Assembly: GCF_012726195.1 (NCBI RefSeq)
Contig: NZ_JAASAF010000001.1
Coordinates: forward strand, 124,001 to 188,000
Length of the DNA: 64,000 nt
DNA from: Rhodococcus sp. HNM0563
Lineage (GTDB): Bacteria > Actinomycetota > Actinomycetes > Mycobacteriales > Mycobacteriaceae
Direction: 5' to 3'
The translations under genes were made by a program, and so were the position numbers. Positions 42,937 through 52,186 of this stretch are shown here, one piece after another (the first letter of the stretch is position 1; each line of letters starts with the position of its first letter). The notes under the pieces were generated by a model. It did no database searches. It saw only the letters and a program-made list of their open reading frames with translations, and was not told where the DNA came from.

Positions 42937-44272
42937 GAGCACTGCATTCCGTGATCGGGACGGTGCCGATGTTGTGGCACCCGACCGGGTACACGCCGTC
43001 CTCGGGTCGCACATGCTGACCGACGGGTTTCCCCTTGTCCTGGATCTCGAACGCTCGAGAGGGGTGCGCCTCGTCGACCGCCGCGACCGCACATGCTATC
43101 TCGACATGTTCGGCTTCTTCGCGTCATCCGCACTCGGAATGAACCATCCCGACATTGCCGACGATCCCGAGCTTCGGGACGAACTTGCCGCGGTTGCCGC
43201 CAACAAACCCAGCAACTCCGATATCTACACAGTGGTGATGGCCCGTTTCGTCGACGCATTCGCGCGAATACTCGGCGATCCGGCACTACCGCACCTGTTC
43301 TTCATCGACGGTGGCGCACTCGCGGTCGAGAACGCACTCAAGGCCGCGTTCGACTGGAAGAGCCGGCTGAACGAATCGCACGGTCGCGATCCTGCACTGG
43401 GGACCAAGGTTCTGCACCTGACAGAAGCGTTCCACGGGCGCACCGGATACACGATGTCGCTGACCAACACCGACCCCGTCAAGACCGATCGATTCCCGAA
43501 ATTCGACTGGCCTCGCATCGACGCTCCGTACCTGCGTGACGGTGGCGCCGTCGAGGAGGACGAAGCACGCGCGCTCGCGCAGGCGCGTGCTGCTTTCGCG
43601 GACAATCCTCACGACATCGCGTGCTTCATCGCCGAACCCATTCAGGGTGAAGGCGGCGATCACCATTTCCGGCCGGAGTTCTTCCAGGCGATCGCGGCAC
43701 TCTGCCGCGAGCACGATGCACTGCTGGTCGTCGACGAGGTGCAGACCGGAGTCGGCATCACGGGAACGATGTGGGCGTACCAGCAGTTCGGCATCGAGCC
43801 CGACATCGTTGCGTTCGGTAAGAAGACCCAGGTGTGCGGGATCATGGCCGGTGGGCGTCTCGACGAGGTCCCGGACAACGTCTTTGCGGTGTCTTCGCGG
43901 CTGAACTCCACCTGGGGTGGCAATCTCACCGACATGGTGCGTGCCCGCCGGATCTTCGAAGTGATCGAGCGCGATCGACTGGTCGATAACGCGCGGACGA
44001 CCGGCGCGCATCTGCTGGCTGCGCTGCGGCAGCTCGCGGCGCAGCATCCGATCGTCACCGAGCCGCGGGGCCGTGGGCTGATGTGCGCGATCACATTGCC
44101 ATCACAGGAATTTCGTGATCGAGTACTTGCTCGTCTCTACCGCGAAGAGCAGGTCCTCATGATCGGCTCGGGGTCGCGCGGAATCCGCTTCCGGCCGCCG
44201 CTCACCGTCACCTCCGCCGAACTCGACGAGGCGGTTACCGCGCTCGACAGGGTGCTCGCGGCTGTCGTCTGA
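42935..44272 (+). CDS. lat: L-lysine 6-aminotransferase
   Basis: A class III PLP aminotransferase of 445 residues moving the epsilon-amino group of lysine to 2-oxoglutarate. It is near-identical in layout to M. tuberculosis Lat: FASSALGMNHPD, NKPSNSDIYTVVMARF, HLFFIDGGALAVENALKAAFDWKSR, EPIQGEGGDHHFRPEFF, VVDEVQTGVG, and the PLP-lysine motif FGKKTQVCG (Lys296 or 297). The product cyclises to piperideine-6-carboxylate, the substrate of the divergent dehydrogenase. The start codon lies within an inverted repeat. Confidence 0.96.
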   Translation: MSTAFRDRDGADVVAPDRVHAVLGSHMLTDGFPLVLDLERSRGVRLVDRRDRTCYLDMFGFFASSALGMNHPDIADDPELRDELAAVAANKPSNSDIYTVVMARFVDAFARILGDPALPHLFFIDGGALAVENALKAAFDWKSRLNESHGRDPALGTKVLHLTEAFHGRTGYTMSLTNTDPVKTDRFPKFDWPRIDAPYLRDGGAVEEDEARALAQARAAFADNPHDIACFIAEPIQGEGGDHHFRPEFFQAIAALCREHDALLVVDEVQTGVGITGTMWAYQQFGIEPDIVAFGKKTQVCGIMAGGRLDEVPDNVFAVSSRLNSTWGGNLTDMVRARRIFEVIERDRLVDNARTTGAHLLAALRQLAAQHPIVTEPRGRGLMCAITLPSQEFRDRVLARLYREEQVLMIGSGSRGIRFRPPLTVTSAELDEAVTALDRVLAAVV

Positions 44273-44301
44273 ACAAGAGCTGTCGTCTGAGAAGTGTTGT
44301 G

Positions 44302-44323
44302 CTCGAGGTGTGCTTGCCTCGAG
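44302..44323 (+). terminator. Hairpin downstream of lat
   Basis: CTCGAGG and CCTCGAG form a seven-base stem with an eight-base loop, 30 bases after the lat stop. No U tract. A probable weak terminator ending the lrpA-lat transcript. Confidence 0.4.
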
Positions 44324-44488
44324 ATGTCGTAGCACCCTGGGCCATGAGCGTGAGCACCTCGCGTTCCCCTCGCCGACAGGTCAGTGGTACCCGCGTGACT
44401 GTGGAATCGGCAGCGACAAATGCAGCAGTTCAGGGGACGTGTCTCGATGGGATTGACCTCCCGTCAAGCAGAAGGAACGCTTGGCGGT

Positions 44489-44863
44489 ATGAGCATCAAG
44501 GTCGACCTCGACGCACTCGACGCCGCGCTCGGTGACTTCGAGTATGCCTACCTGCTGACCACCGGTACCGACGCCAAGCCGCACGCGGTTGCGGTGACTC
44601 CGGTCCTCGTCGATGGTGTGTTCCGCATCGGCGAACCGGGTCGCCGGACCGGTACCAACGCGCAGGTGCATCCGGGCGTCTCACTCGTTTACCCACCGGC
44701 GATCCCGGGCGGATACTCGTTGATCGTCGACGGGGAGGCGGAACTGGATGGGTCGGTGTTGCATGTCCGGCCGACCTCGGGAGTGCTGCACCGGCCCGCC
44801 ACCGCCGAGCATCCCGCGATCAACCCTGGGTGTGATGCCGACTGCAGACCACTGGCGAACTAG
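44489..44863 (+). CDS. Pyridoxamine 5'-phosphate oxidase-like (flavin split-barrel) protein
   Basis: A short 124-residue split-barrel protein. The sequence DFEYAYLLTTGTDAKPHAVAVTPVLVDGVFRIGEPGRRTGTNAQVHPGVSLVYPP has the strand order of F420- or flavin-binding PPOX-like proteins, and the C-terminus has the segment SGVLHRPA followed by a Cys pair, NPGCDADCRPL. The ATG at 44489 is used; it has no strong ribosome site, and the longer frame upstream has no similarity. It could be an oxidoreductase or a cofactor-binding protein. Convergent with a DUF222-HNH gene, separated by a hairpin. Confidence 0.7.
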   Translation: MSIKVDLDALDAALGDFEYAYLLTTGTDAKPHAVAVTPVLVDGVFRIGEPGRRTGTNAQVHPGVSLVYPPAIPGGYSLIVDGEAELDGSVLHVRPTSGVLHRPATAEHPAINPGCDADCRPLAN

Positions 44864-44880
44864 AAGTTGAGCCGGCCGCC

Positions 44881-44910
44881 GTTACCAGGACACACGAGTG
44901 CCCTGGTAAC
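44881..44910. terminator. Bidirectional hairpin between convergent genes
   Basis: GTTACCAGG and CCTGGTAAC form a nine-base stem, with an inner CAC/GTG pairing, midway between the stops at 44863 and 44954. Symmetry and position suggest a shared terminator. No U tract on either side. Confidence 0.6.
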
Positions 44911-44953
44911 TGTGGCTGATTCTGTGTTCTGTGGTGGAGGTTCTGTGATGGAG

Positions 44954-46207
44954 CTAGGCGACCAGATCCGGCCGGTTCCCCGGGATCGGTGCCTGGAACA
45001 GATCCACACTCGCCGGCGGGATGAACTGCGGCCGACGCTCGCCGGTCATCTCCACCTCCCACTCGGTGTGATGCATCAACCGATGGTGATGACCACAGAG
45101 CAACACCAGATTGTCGAGATCGGTATCACCACCATCGACCCAATGGTGAAGATGATGCGCATCTGCCCATGCCGGGGGTGTCGAACACCCCGGGAAAGCG
45201 CATCCACCGTCACGGACTGCCAGGGCTCGACGCTGCTCCCGGCTCGCGGTGCGGCGGGTCTGCCCGTGCGCGAGCAGCACCCCGTGTTCGTCGAGAAGGA
45301 TCCGGGTGACCTGACAATCACACGCAAGCATCCGGGCAGCGTCGATCGACAACGGCCCGGCCCACGGCTCGGTCGCATATCCAAGCTCGGGACTGTTCGC
45401 GAATAGTTCTTTCACCGCAGTGTTGTTCGTCAGGTCGTTGATCGACGCGGTGACCGTCACGTGCGGTTTCACGCCGCCCTCGACGGGGACAAGTCCGGCG
45501 GCCTCGACGAACTGCAGGAGTTGATCGAACGCGTCGGCGTTGCGTTTCGACGCCGGCCGGTCATCCTTGACGCCATTTACCTCCGGTCGTGGTGCGGCCA
45601 GCGGGGACAGCGGATGCCGCAGACGCGCGCCGGTGACGGCATCGAACTCGCCTTTGATGACGACCCGGCCGTGCCAGGTGGTCGAGACGAACAGTTCGTT
45701 GCGGCCCGAGTCCTCACCCGGTGGTGGCCCGTCGCCGGTGCCGTAGAGGTGTTCGAGTCGGCGGATCAATGCCCTCACGGTCGCTGTGGTCGCGACGTTC
45801 GTGCCGGCGTGCTCGATCAGGATGTCGCGGGCCTTCTCGAACTCGCAAGGGTTCATGGTGCGGGGATAGTGCTGGCAGAAGTAGGCGATCTGCCGTGCCT
45901 TCTGTGCATCGAGCAGGCCGGATGAATAGGCTTCGCGGACTTCCGGTTCCAACCGTAAGAGCCGAGCGAGTGTTTCGATGCGGTGGCATTCGCCGAGTTC
46001 GAGATTCGTCGCTGCGCACAACCAGTGGGCGGGGCTGCGGTAACCATGGTCTTTGACGGTTTCGCGTTCGAACATCGCGATCATCAGATCCACTCGCTGC
46101 ACCTGCACGGTGTGGATCTCGGCGGAGACGGCGAGCGTCTCGGCCATGAGTTTGTGCGTCGTTGTATTTCCAGAGGTCCCCACCCATGATCGAAGCCTAT
46201 CGAACAA
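44954..46207 (-). CDS. DUF222 / HNH endonuclease domain protein (13E12-type family)
   Basis: A 417-residue protein of the family expanded in mycolic-acid actinobacteria. The N-terminal DUF222 region includes YRSPAHWLCAATNLELGECHRIETLARLL. The C-terminal HNH module has CAFPGCSTPPAWADAHHLHHWVDGGDTDLDNLVLLCGHHHRLMHH with intact metal and catalytic His residues. These proteins are often linked to repetitive or mobile DNA; their biological role is unclear. An alternative start is the ATG at 46147. It lies in a non-conserved block where M. tuberculosis has the sigF region. Confidence 0.88.
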   Translation of the reverse strand: MFDRLRSWVGTSGNTTTHKLMAETLAVSAEIHTVQVQRVDLMIAMFERETVKDHGYRSPAHWLCAATNLELGECHRIETLARLLRLEPEVREAYSSGLLDAQKARQIAYFCQHYPRTMNPCEFEKARDILIEHAGTNVATTATVRALIRRLEHLYGTGDGPPPGEDSGRNELFVSTTWHGRVVIKGEFDAVTGARLRHPLSPLAAPRPEVNGVKDDRPASKRNADAFDQLLQFVEAAGLVPVEGGVKPHVTVTASINDLTNNTAVKELFANSPELGYATEPWAGPLSIDAARMLACDCQVTRILLDEHGVLLAHGQTRRTASREQRRALAVRDGGCAFPGCSTPPAWADAHHLHHWVDGGDTDLDNLVLLCGHHHRLMHHTEWEVEMTGERRPQFIPPASVDLFQAPIPGNRPDLVA

Positions 46208-46301
46208 GCGATATACAAGGAAAATCGAACAATTGATCTACTGCAACGAAAGCCGGGACCGTGTGCTGCTGGATCGGATCATGTTGCGTAACTTGGGTGG
46301 C

Positions 46302-47138
46302 ATGACCGATGCCGTGGATGCAACCGATGTCACGCCGACCTTTGCGGTTCCGTCGCTGGTCAACCTCCGAGACATCGGTGGCCGAGCGAGCTCGTTCGGT
46401 GGTGTCATTCGCACCGGTGTGGTCTTTCGCTCGACAGCGTTGGCCGATCTCACCGACACCGACATCGATGTGCTCACCTCGCTGCAGATTTCGGCTGTGT
46501 ACGACCTCCGGACGGCTGCGGAACGTGAGCGACGTCCGGACCGGCTACCCGACGGCGCGAAACTCATCGGTCTCGATGTACTCGCGGATCGTCCGACGGG
46601 CTCGGTCGCGGGATCCCTCGCCGACGTGGTCGCCGACCCTGTCGCTGCCGCAACTCACTTGGGGGACGGGCGCGCCGAGCAGCATCTGCTCGGCACCTAC
46701 CGGGAACTCATCACCCTGCCGAGTGCAGTGACCTCGTACCGTCAGCTGTACACCGGTATCGCCCACGGAGATGTTCCGGCGCTCATTCACTGCACCGCAG
46801 GCAAGGATCGCACGGGTTGGGCCGCCGCAGCGCTGCTCATGTTCGCCGGCGCGACCGAGCAGGACGTCTTCGACGACTACCTGTTGACGAACGAGATGCT
46901 GCTCCCGAAGTTCGAGGAGATGTTCGCCAGGTTCGAAGCCGCCGGCGGCGACCGCGCTCTGTTTCTCCCACTGCTCGGAGTCCAGCGCGCTTATCTCGAG
47001 AGTGCCTTCGACGAGGCGCTCCGTCGGTACGGCACGATCGACGAGTATTTCGCAGCCGGTCTCGGACTCGACGACGACAGCCTGCAGGCGTTGCGTACCC
47101 GGATGATCGACACCGAGAACGCCCGGCCTGTCGAATAG
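46302..47138 (+). CDS. PtpB-like tyrosine/phosphoinositide phosphatase
   Basis: A 278-residue cysteine phosphatase. It opens VPSLVNLRDIGGRASSFGGVIRTGVVFRSTAL, as in the MptpB/Y_phosphatase3 family, and carries the P-loop HCTAGKDRTG with nucleophile Cys164, Lys167, Asp168 and Arg169, the pattern linked with both phosphotyrosine and phosphoinositide activity. The general-acid region is not assigned. The ATG at 46302 (MTDAVDATDV) is preferred over ATG 46281. No signal peptide, although MptpB-type enzymes can be secreted. Convergent with the VanZ-like gene. Confidence 0.88.
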   Translation: MTDAVDATDVTPTFAVPSLVNLRDIGGRASSFGGVIRTGVVFRSTALADLTDTDIDVLTSLQISAVYDLRTAAERERRPDRLPDGAKLIGLDVLADRPTGSVAGSLADVVADPVAAATHLGDGRAEQHLLGTYRELITLPSAVTSYRQLYTGIAHGDVPALIHCTAGKDRTGWAAAALLMFAGATEQDVFDDYLLTNEMLLPKFEEMFARFEAAGGDRALFLPLLGVQRAYLESAFDEALRRYGTIDEYFAAGLGLDDDSLQALRTRMIDTENARPVE

Positions 47139-47148
47139 GGCTTGTGGT

Positions 47149-47541
47149 CTACGGCGTCCGGCCGGCACGAACTCGCCGCCCGATGCCGGCGGCGATCGCA
47201 AGGCCGATGGCGATACCCACCAGATCGGCGCACCAGTCCCACACCGACCCGGACCGCCGCACCGCGACCGTGGCCTGCAGGATCTCGGTGACGATCCCGT
47301 AGGCCGCGAGCCACGCCACGGTGATGGCAGGGGAGATGCGGGCGGATCGAGAGCAGTAGGCCAGCACGGCGAACATCAATGCGTGCGTGACCTTGTCGGT
47401 ATGAGGCGGGCCACTGGGGACGGTGCCACCGGGTGTGAGCAGCATGAAGGTGATGATGACGGTGGCGAGTACCAGCGGGACGACGCGATACGAGACACCC
47501 TGGAACGGGGAACGCCAGCGATCCTGGGACACACAGGACAC
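47149..47541 (-). CDS. VanZ-like membrane protein
   Basis: A 130-residue protein with about four helices and the VanZ-like pattern TDKVTHALMFAVLAYCSRSA, followed by YGIVTEILQATVAVRRSGSVWDWCADLVGIAIGLAIA. The His, Glu and Asp residues at these spots are conserved in the VanZ family, whose general function is unclear outside teicoplanin resistance. GTG start at 47541, three bases after the stop of the upstream DUF1707 gene, so an operon is likely. Confidence 0.75.
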   Translation of the reverse strand: MSCVSQDRWRSPFQGVSYRVVPLVLATVIITFMLLTPGGTVPSGPPHTDKVTHALMFAVLAYCSRSARISPAITVAWLAAYGIVTEILQATVAVRRSGSVWDWCADLVGIAIGLAIAAGIGRRVRAGRTP

Positions 47542-47544
47542 GGG

Positions 47545-47946
47545 TCAGTTCTTCTTTTTCTTCTCGGGCTTGTCGTCATCGTTGTCTCGTCCCGCATACA
47601 GGACGATCGATACGGCCGGAACGAGAAGGAACCAGAGCCACGTGTCGAATACGAAGAACAGTACGAGAGCCAGGAGCGGCGTCAGGCCCATCACGATCTC
47701 TCGCCAATGATCGAGGGTGCCCGATGCATTGTCCTTCTCCTGCACGGTCTCCGGCACGTTCGCCGTTACTGCGGGGAGATCGGTGAACAGGATCTCGAGT
47801 TCCCCGCGGGTGGTCGCAGACGTAGCCTGCGCGCTTCGTTCCTCGAACTCGGACAGGTTGAGGCGGCCGTGGCTGAAATGCTCGCCCAGCAGATTCAACG
47901 CTTCGGCTCGCTCGTTGTCGCCGACGCGGATTTCGGGGGAGTCCAT
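47545..47946 (-). CDS. DUF1707 membrane protein (copy 1)
   Basis: A 133-residue protein. The N-terminal DUF1707 motif is EIRVGDNERAEALNLLGEHFSHGRLNLSEFEERSAQATSATTRGELEILFTDLPA; two membrane helices (LTPLLALVLFFVFDTWLWFLLVPAVSIVLYA) follow, and a Lys-rich tail ends KPEKKKKN. It is a paralogue of the next gene at 48023. DUF1707 modules occur in actinobacterial membrane and signalling proteins and may mediate protein contacts. Function unknown. Confidence 0.85.
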   Translation of the reverse strand: MDSPEIRVGDNERAEALNLLGEHFSHGRLNLSEFEERSAQATSATTRGELEILFTDLPAVTANVPETVQEKDNASGTLDHWREIVMGLTPLLALVLFFVFDTWLWFLLVPAVSIVLYAGRDNDDDKPEKKKKN

Positions 47947-48022
47947 GATCAGAGCCTAGATCACGACATTCTGCTCAGTGCTCGCTGCGGCGACGAAATC
48001 GTCCCGTGGGTCGGCCCGACGG

Positions 48023-48397
48023 TTACCCGGTTCCGGAATCACGCATCAGTCGCAGTCCGCGCCTGACGACCATGAACAGGATTACGAAGCTCAGCAAGAT
48101 GGCGATCGGATGGCGGACCGCGATCATGATGACCAATGCCACGAGCGCGAACGGCACCAACGTGAGGAGGTCCGTGGCGACGTTTCCCGCTGCGGGTGTG
48201 TGCAGGAACGACGGTGCTGACGGTAGGTCCGAGAACAACGGAACGAGATCGGCGCGAGTGACGGCCTGTGTCGCAAGCGCGACTCGATCATCGAACTCGA
48301 CGAGTGACAGCCGACCGGCCGAGAAGTGTTCACCGAGCAACGCGATCGCTTCTTCGCGCTCCGCGGTGCCGATCCGGATCTCGGGCAGTTCGGCCAT
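48023..48397 (-). CDS. DUF1707 membrane protein (copy 2)
   Basis: A 124-residue paralogue of the preceding entry: EIRIGTAEREEAIALLGEHFSAGRLSLVEFDDRVALATQAVTRADLVPLFSDLPS, then two helices (LLTLVPFALVALVIMIAV and IAILLSFVILFMVVRRGL). The ATG at 48397 (MAELPEIRIG) is chosen; the extension to 48436 has no similarity and overlaps the upstream gene's end. The two copies probably arose by tandem duplication and then diverged in the membrane part. Confidence 0.85.
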   Translation of the reverse strand: MAELPEIRIGTAEREEAIALLGEHFSAGRLSLVEFDDRVALATQAVTRADLVPLFSDLPSAPSFLHTPAAGNVATDLLTLVPFALVALVIMIAVRHPIAILLSFVILFMVVRRGLRLMRDSGTG

Positions 48398-48432
48398 ACG
48401 CCCAGAGTAGTAGGAGCCGGGCGACGGGTGGA

Positions 48433-48690
48433 TCACTCACCGCGCACGGTCAGGCCCAGCGCTCCCGTGGCAAATCTCGTGACCGCGGCGCGGGCAGCGT
48501 CGAGCGCGTCGGTGTGTCCGTCGATCGCGGTCCCGCTCAACGCACCGTCGGGCAACAATGTGATGATGGCCTGCACGCCGGCGGTCGTCGACTCACACAC
48601 CGACCAGCCGTATGCGGTGTCGTCGGCCCACGCGTCGAGCTCACGCGCGAGGAGGTACCAGTTGCCGGCGTTGATCTCGACAGGTTCCAT
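48433..48690 (-). CDS. Small conserved-looking hypothetical protein
   Basis: An 85-residue acidic protein: MEPVEINAGNWYLLARELDAWADDT, then a central GWSVCESTTAGVQAIITLLPDGALSGTAIDG and a helical end HTDALDAARAAVTRFATGALGLTV. No membrane helix or signal. I do not recognise the family. Same direction as the DUF1707 genes, 35 bases upstream of copy 2, and about 110 bases downstream of accA3. Confidence 0.65.
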   Translation of the reverse strand: MEPVEINAGNWYLLARELDAWADDTAYGWSVCESTTAGVQAIITLLPDGALSGTAIDGHTDALDAARAAVTRFATGALGLTVRGE

Positions 48691-48799
48691 CGAATGCCTT
48701 CCGAACTTCTGTGAGGTGGAGAAGCGACGGCGCCCGATCCCCTGTGCGGGGACGGGCGCCGTCGATGGTGTTCAGCGCGCGTGATAACTCAGCGCGTCA

Positions 48800-50590
48800 T
48801 CACTTGAGTTCGGCGAGGACCGTCCCCTGGGTGATGGCTGCACCCGGCTCCACCGACAGACCGGTGACGACACCGGCCTTGTGTGCGGTGACCGGGTTCT
48901 CCATCTTCATGGCCTCGAGCACTGCGATGAGGTCGCCCTCGGCGACTTCCTGTCCCTCGGCCACCGCGACCTTGACGACGGTGCCCTGCATCGGAGCGGT
49001 CACGGCATCACCCGACGCCTTGCCGCCACCGGCGCCGCCGCGCTTGCGTGCCTTCGGCTTCTTGCGGATCGCGCCTGCGGCGCCGCCGTTGCCGCTGAGC
49101 GAGAACTGCCCGGGCAGCGACACCTCGACGCGGCGACCGCCGACCTCGACGACCACATTCTGACGCGGCAGGGCCTCGTCCTCGTCATCGGCTGCACCGC
49201 CGCCGGTGAACGGCTCGATGGTGTTGTCCCACTCGTTCTCGATCCACTTGGTGTAGACGTCGAAACTCTCGCCGTCGCCCACGAAGGCGGGGTTCTCGAC
49301 GATGTGGCGGTGGAACGGGATGACCGTGGCGAGGCCGTCGACCTCGAACTCGGCGAGGGCGCGGGCGGCGCGCTGCAGAGCCTGCTCGCGGTTCTCGCCG
49401 GTGACGATCAATTTGGCGAGCATCGAGTCGAACTGACCGCCGATGACGTCGCCCTGGACGACACCCGAGTCGACGCGCACGCCCGGGCCCGTCGGCTCCT
49501 TGTAGACGGTGATGGGGCCGGGGGCGGGCATGAAGCCACGGCCGGCGTCCTCGCCGTTGATGCGGAACTCGAAGGAGTGGCCGCGCGGCGTCGGGTCCTC
49601 GGTCAGCTCGAGCTTCTCGCCGTTGGCGATACGGAACTGCTGGCGAACGAGATCGATGCCTGCGGTCTCCTCGGTGACCGGATGCTCGACCTGCAGGCGG
49701 GTGTTGACCTCGAGGAACGAGACCGTGTCGCCCTGAACCAGGTACTCGACGGTGCCCGCGCCGTAGTAGCCGGCTTCCTTGCAGATGGCCTTGGCGGACG
49801 CGTGGATGCGACCACGCTGGTCGTCGGTGAGGAACGGTGCGGGAGCCTCCTCGACGAGCTTCTGGAAGCGACGCTGCAGCGAGCAGTCGCGCGTGCCCGC
49901 GACGATGACGTTGCCGTGCTGGTCGGCGATGACCTGTGCCTCGACGTGGCGGGCCTTGTCCAGGTACTGCTCGACGAAGCACTCGCCGCGACCGAAGGCG
50001 GCAATGGCCTCGCGGGTGGCGGACTCGAACAGCTCGGGGATCTCTTCGATGGTCTGCGCGACCTTCATGCCGCGACCGCCACCACCGAAGGCCGCCTTGA
50101 TGGCGACGGGCACGCCGTACTGCTTGGCGAACTCGACGACCTCGTCGGCGTCCTTGACCGGGTCCTTGGTGCCTGCTGCCATCGGAGCGTTGGCCCGCTC
50201 GGCGATGTGGCGTGCCGTCACCTTGTCGCCCAGGTCGCGGATGGACTGCGGCGACGGGCCGATCCAGATCAGGCCCGCGTCGATGACCGCCTGCGCGAAG
50301 TCGGCGTTCTCGGAGAGGAAGCCGTAGCCGGGGTGGATCGCGTCGGCGCCGGACTTGGCCGCGGCGTCGAGGATCTTGTCGAACACCAGGTAGGACTCGG
50401 CCGAGGTCTGGCCACCGAGGGCGAACGCCTCGTCTGCGAGCTTCACGAACTGTGCGTCTGCGTCGGGTTCGGCGTAGACCGCGACACTTCCGTAGCCTGC
50501 ATCCTTGGCGGCTCGGATGACCCGCACAGCGATCTCGCCGCGGTTCGCGACGAGCACCTTCGAGATCTGCGCGCTGGCATGACTGGGCAC
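48800..50590 (-). CDS. accA3: Acyl-CoA carboxylase alpha subunit (biotin carboxylase + BCCP)
   Basis: A 596-residue alpha chain shared by acetyl-, propionyl- and long-chain acyl-CoA carboxylases. The biotin carboxylase part runs from [24 protein letters not shown] to about residue 450, with the ATP-grasp glycine loop [13 protein letters not shown] and [18 protein letters not shown]. After a Gly/Ala/Lys linker the BCCP domain carries the biotinylated Lys in [12 protein letters not shown] at 50590 has AGGAGG five bases before it. It pairs with AccD5 and AccE, and is biotinylated by the BirA homologue, all within 8 kb. Confidence 0.97.
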   Translation of the reverse strand: MPSHASAQISKVLVANRGEIAVRVIRAAKDAGYGSVAVYAEPDADAQFVKLADEAFALGGQTSAESYLVFDKILDAAAKSGADAIHPGYGFLSENADFAQAVIDAGLIWIGPSPQSIRDLGDKVTARHIAERANAPMAAGTKDPVKDADEVVEFAKQYGVPVAIKAAFGGGGRGMKVAQTIEEIPELFESATREAIAAFGRGECFVEQYLDKARHVEAQVIADQHGNVIVAGTRDCSLQRRFQKLVEEAPAPFLTDDQRGRIHASAKAICKEAGYYGAGTVEYLVQGDTVSFLEVNTRLQVEHPVTEETAGIDLVRQQFRIANGEKLELTEDPTPRGHSFEFRINGEDAGRGFMPAPGPITVYKEPTGPGVRVDSGVVQGDVIGGQFDSMLAKLIVTGENREQALQRAARALAEFEVDGLATVIPFHRHIVENPAFVGDGESFDVYTKWIENEWDNTIEPFTGGGAADDEDEALPRQNVVVEVGGRRVEVSLPGQFSLSGNGGAAGAIRKKPKARKRGGAGGGKASGDAVTAPMQGTVVKVAVAEGQEVAEGDLIAVLEAMKMENPVTAHKAGVVTGLSVEPGAAITQGTVLAELK

Positions 50591-50710
50591 GGAGCCTCCT
50601 GTTGATCGATCGTTAGGTTATTTCAGTCGTCGGCAGTCTAAGCGCCAATCGGATAGACGATGTAACCGGATGGCCTCTACACACTACGGCGCGCACTCGA
50701 ACGCACAATG

Positions 50711-52180
50711 CTACTGACCAGTAGCTGGAAGGCCGGCGTGCTCCAGGTCGGGTGCCCACGGTCCGGATGTGTTGAGCCGGTCCATGAGCAGGCGGACACG
50801 TTCCAGGAATCGCGGAACGTTCGTCGTCGCCTCGGGATTGTCGGGGAATCTGGCGGAGACATTGATTCCCTCGGGTGTCCGATTGATCCATACATAGACG
50901 TCGTGCGTGTAACTGCGGCTACGCAGCGCCCGGGCGTTCGTTTCCGGCCATTGGGCCGCCATGGGCACGAACCGGACGTCCATATACGACACGAGGAACC
51001 GAGGGCGGATCGGTACGCCGAGCAGTTCAGCAACCCTGTCGAACGGAATGCGCGCACTCGCGCGAGTTCGGTGCAACTCCCGTGCTGATCGGCTCGCGAG
51101 GGTGACGAAACCGGGCGAACCTCCGAGGTTGAGATCGATCGGCCGGAGCCCGACGAACCACCCCAGAGAACCCGCCCACATCGGTCCGGTCCGGGTATGC
51201 GAGGGAACGACGGTGCGGAAGTGGCCGGCGTCCGTGAGGTCCGTGGTGGCCTGAGCGAAACACGCCAGCACCCCTGAGAAGAATCCGGCATCGGCGTCAC
51301 GGCATCGTTCCGAGAACCGGGTCGCATCCTCGCTGTCGAACCATCGCTCGGACAGACGTGCCTGGGGAGAGGTTCTGGTGGTGCGTCGGCCGATCGGCAG
51401 CGGGAACTCCGGGATCACGCCTCCGCTCTCTTGCAGGGTGGTGCGCCAGATCCGGACCGCCTCGTGATTGACGTCGAGGTCGCTGGCGTTGGCACGCTCG
51501 GACGCTCCGAAATCGATGTAACTGCCGACGGGGAACAGATCGGCCGGTCGGCCGGTCCTTTCCTCCTCGTACAGTGCCGTGATCTCGTGCGCCACGAGCA
51601 CGATGGAGTAGCCGTCGATGATCGAGTGATCGGCTCCGAAGAACACCGTGAAGGCCCGGTCGGCGTCCCGCTCGCTCTGCCCGCCTGATTCCCCGTGCGA
51701 ATGGGCGGATTCGTGAGTCAGCGTCGCGAAGACATACGCGGGCCACAGCTGTGGTGTCGTGTAGTCGTCGTACAACGAATGGAGCAGAGTCCGGATGGTG
51801 GCGGAATCCGCCGGGTCGTGTTGCACCCGCCGCACCGCAACCTTTCCGGGTGGTGCTGTCCGGCGGATCAGCGCGCTGCCCGGATTGCCCTTCGAGGCGA
51901 ACGTCGCCTGACTGCGCAGTGGCTCATGACGGTCGATCCACCGTTGGAGGGCGCGACCGAAGACCTCCGGGTCGAGTGGGCCCGCAATCTCGAATGCGGT
52001 GCCCAACCACGATTCCCGGCCCTGGCCGGTCCGCGGATCAGCAGACCGGCGCAGGTGCGCCTCGTGGATGTACGACGCTGGACGAGGATCCTGACGCCAA
52101 GCGTCTTCCGCGGCGCAAGGCAACCACTCGGTCAAGATCCCCGCCGGGATGGAGTAGTCGGCGAGCTCCGTGAACTCCAT
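50711..52180 (-). CDS. Stand-alone condensation-domain / PapA-type acyltransferase
   Basis: A 489-residue enzyme of the NRPS condensation fold. The active-site motif reads DHSIIDG at residues 184-190: the second His and the Asp are kept, while the first His of HHxxxDG is Asp. VPSHTRTGPMWAGSLGWFVGLRPID is the typical latch/floor-loop region. It resembles mycobacterial Pap proteins that acylate trehalose or phenolic lipids with polyketide acyl groups. No polyketide synthase adjoins it. Six bases separate it from the sufE stop, so it is co-directional with sseA-sufE. The acceptor and donor are unknown. Confidence 0.8.
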   Translation of the reverse strand: MEFTELADYSIPAGILTEWLPCAAEDAWRQDPRPASYIHEAHLRRSADPRTGQGRESWLGTAFEIAGPLDPEVFGRALQRWIDRHEPLRSQATFASKGNPGSALIRRTAPPGKVAVRRVQHDPADSATIRTLLHSLYDDYTTPQLWPAYVFATLTHESAHSHGESGGQSERDADRAFTVFFGADHSIIDGYSIVLVAHEITALYEEERTGRPADLFPVGSYIDFGASERANASDLDVNHEAVRIWRTTLQESGGVIPEFPLPIGRRTTRTSPQARLSERWFDSEDATRFSERCRDADAGFFSGVLACFAQATTDLTDAGHFRTVVPSHTRTGPMWAGSLGWFVGLRPIDLNLGGSPGFVTLASRSARELHRTRASARIPFDRVAELLGVPIRPRFLVSYMDVRFVPMAAQWPETNARALRSRSYTHDVYVWINRTPEGINVSARFPDNPEATTNVPRFLERVRLLMDRLNTSGPWAPDLEHAGLPATGQ

Positions 52181-52186
52181 GGCCTT

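Noticed and set aside
44342-44488. A short rightward frame (MSVSTSRSPRRQ...) before the PPOX-like gene
   Set aside because: Arg/Ser-rich, no ribosome site, and it runs out of frame into the PPOX-like gene.
48881-50605. A 574-codon frame antisense to accA3
   Set aside because: Leu/Asp/Val-rich antisense shadow of a clear biotin carboxylase gene.
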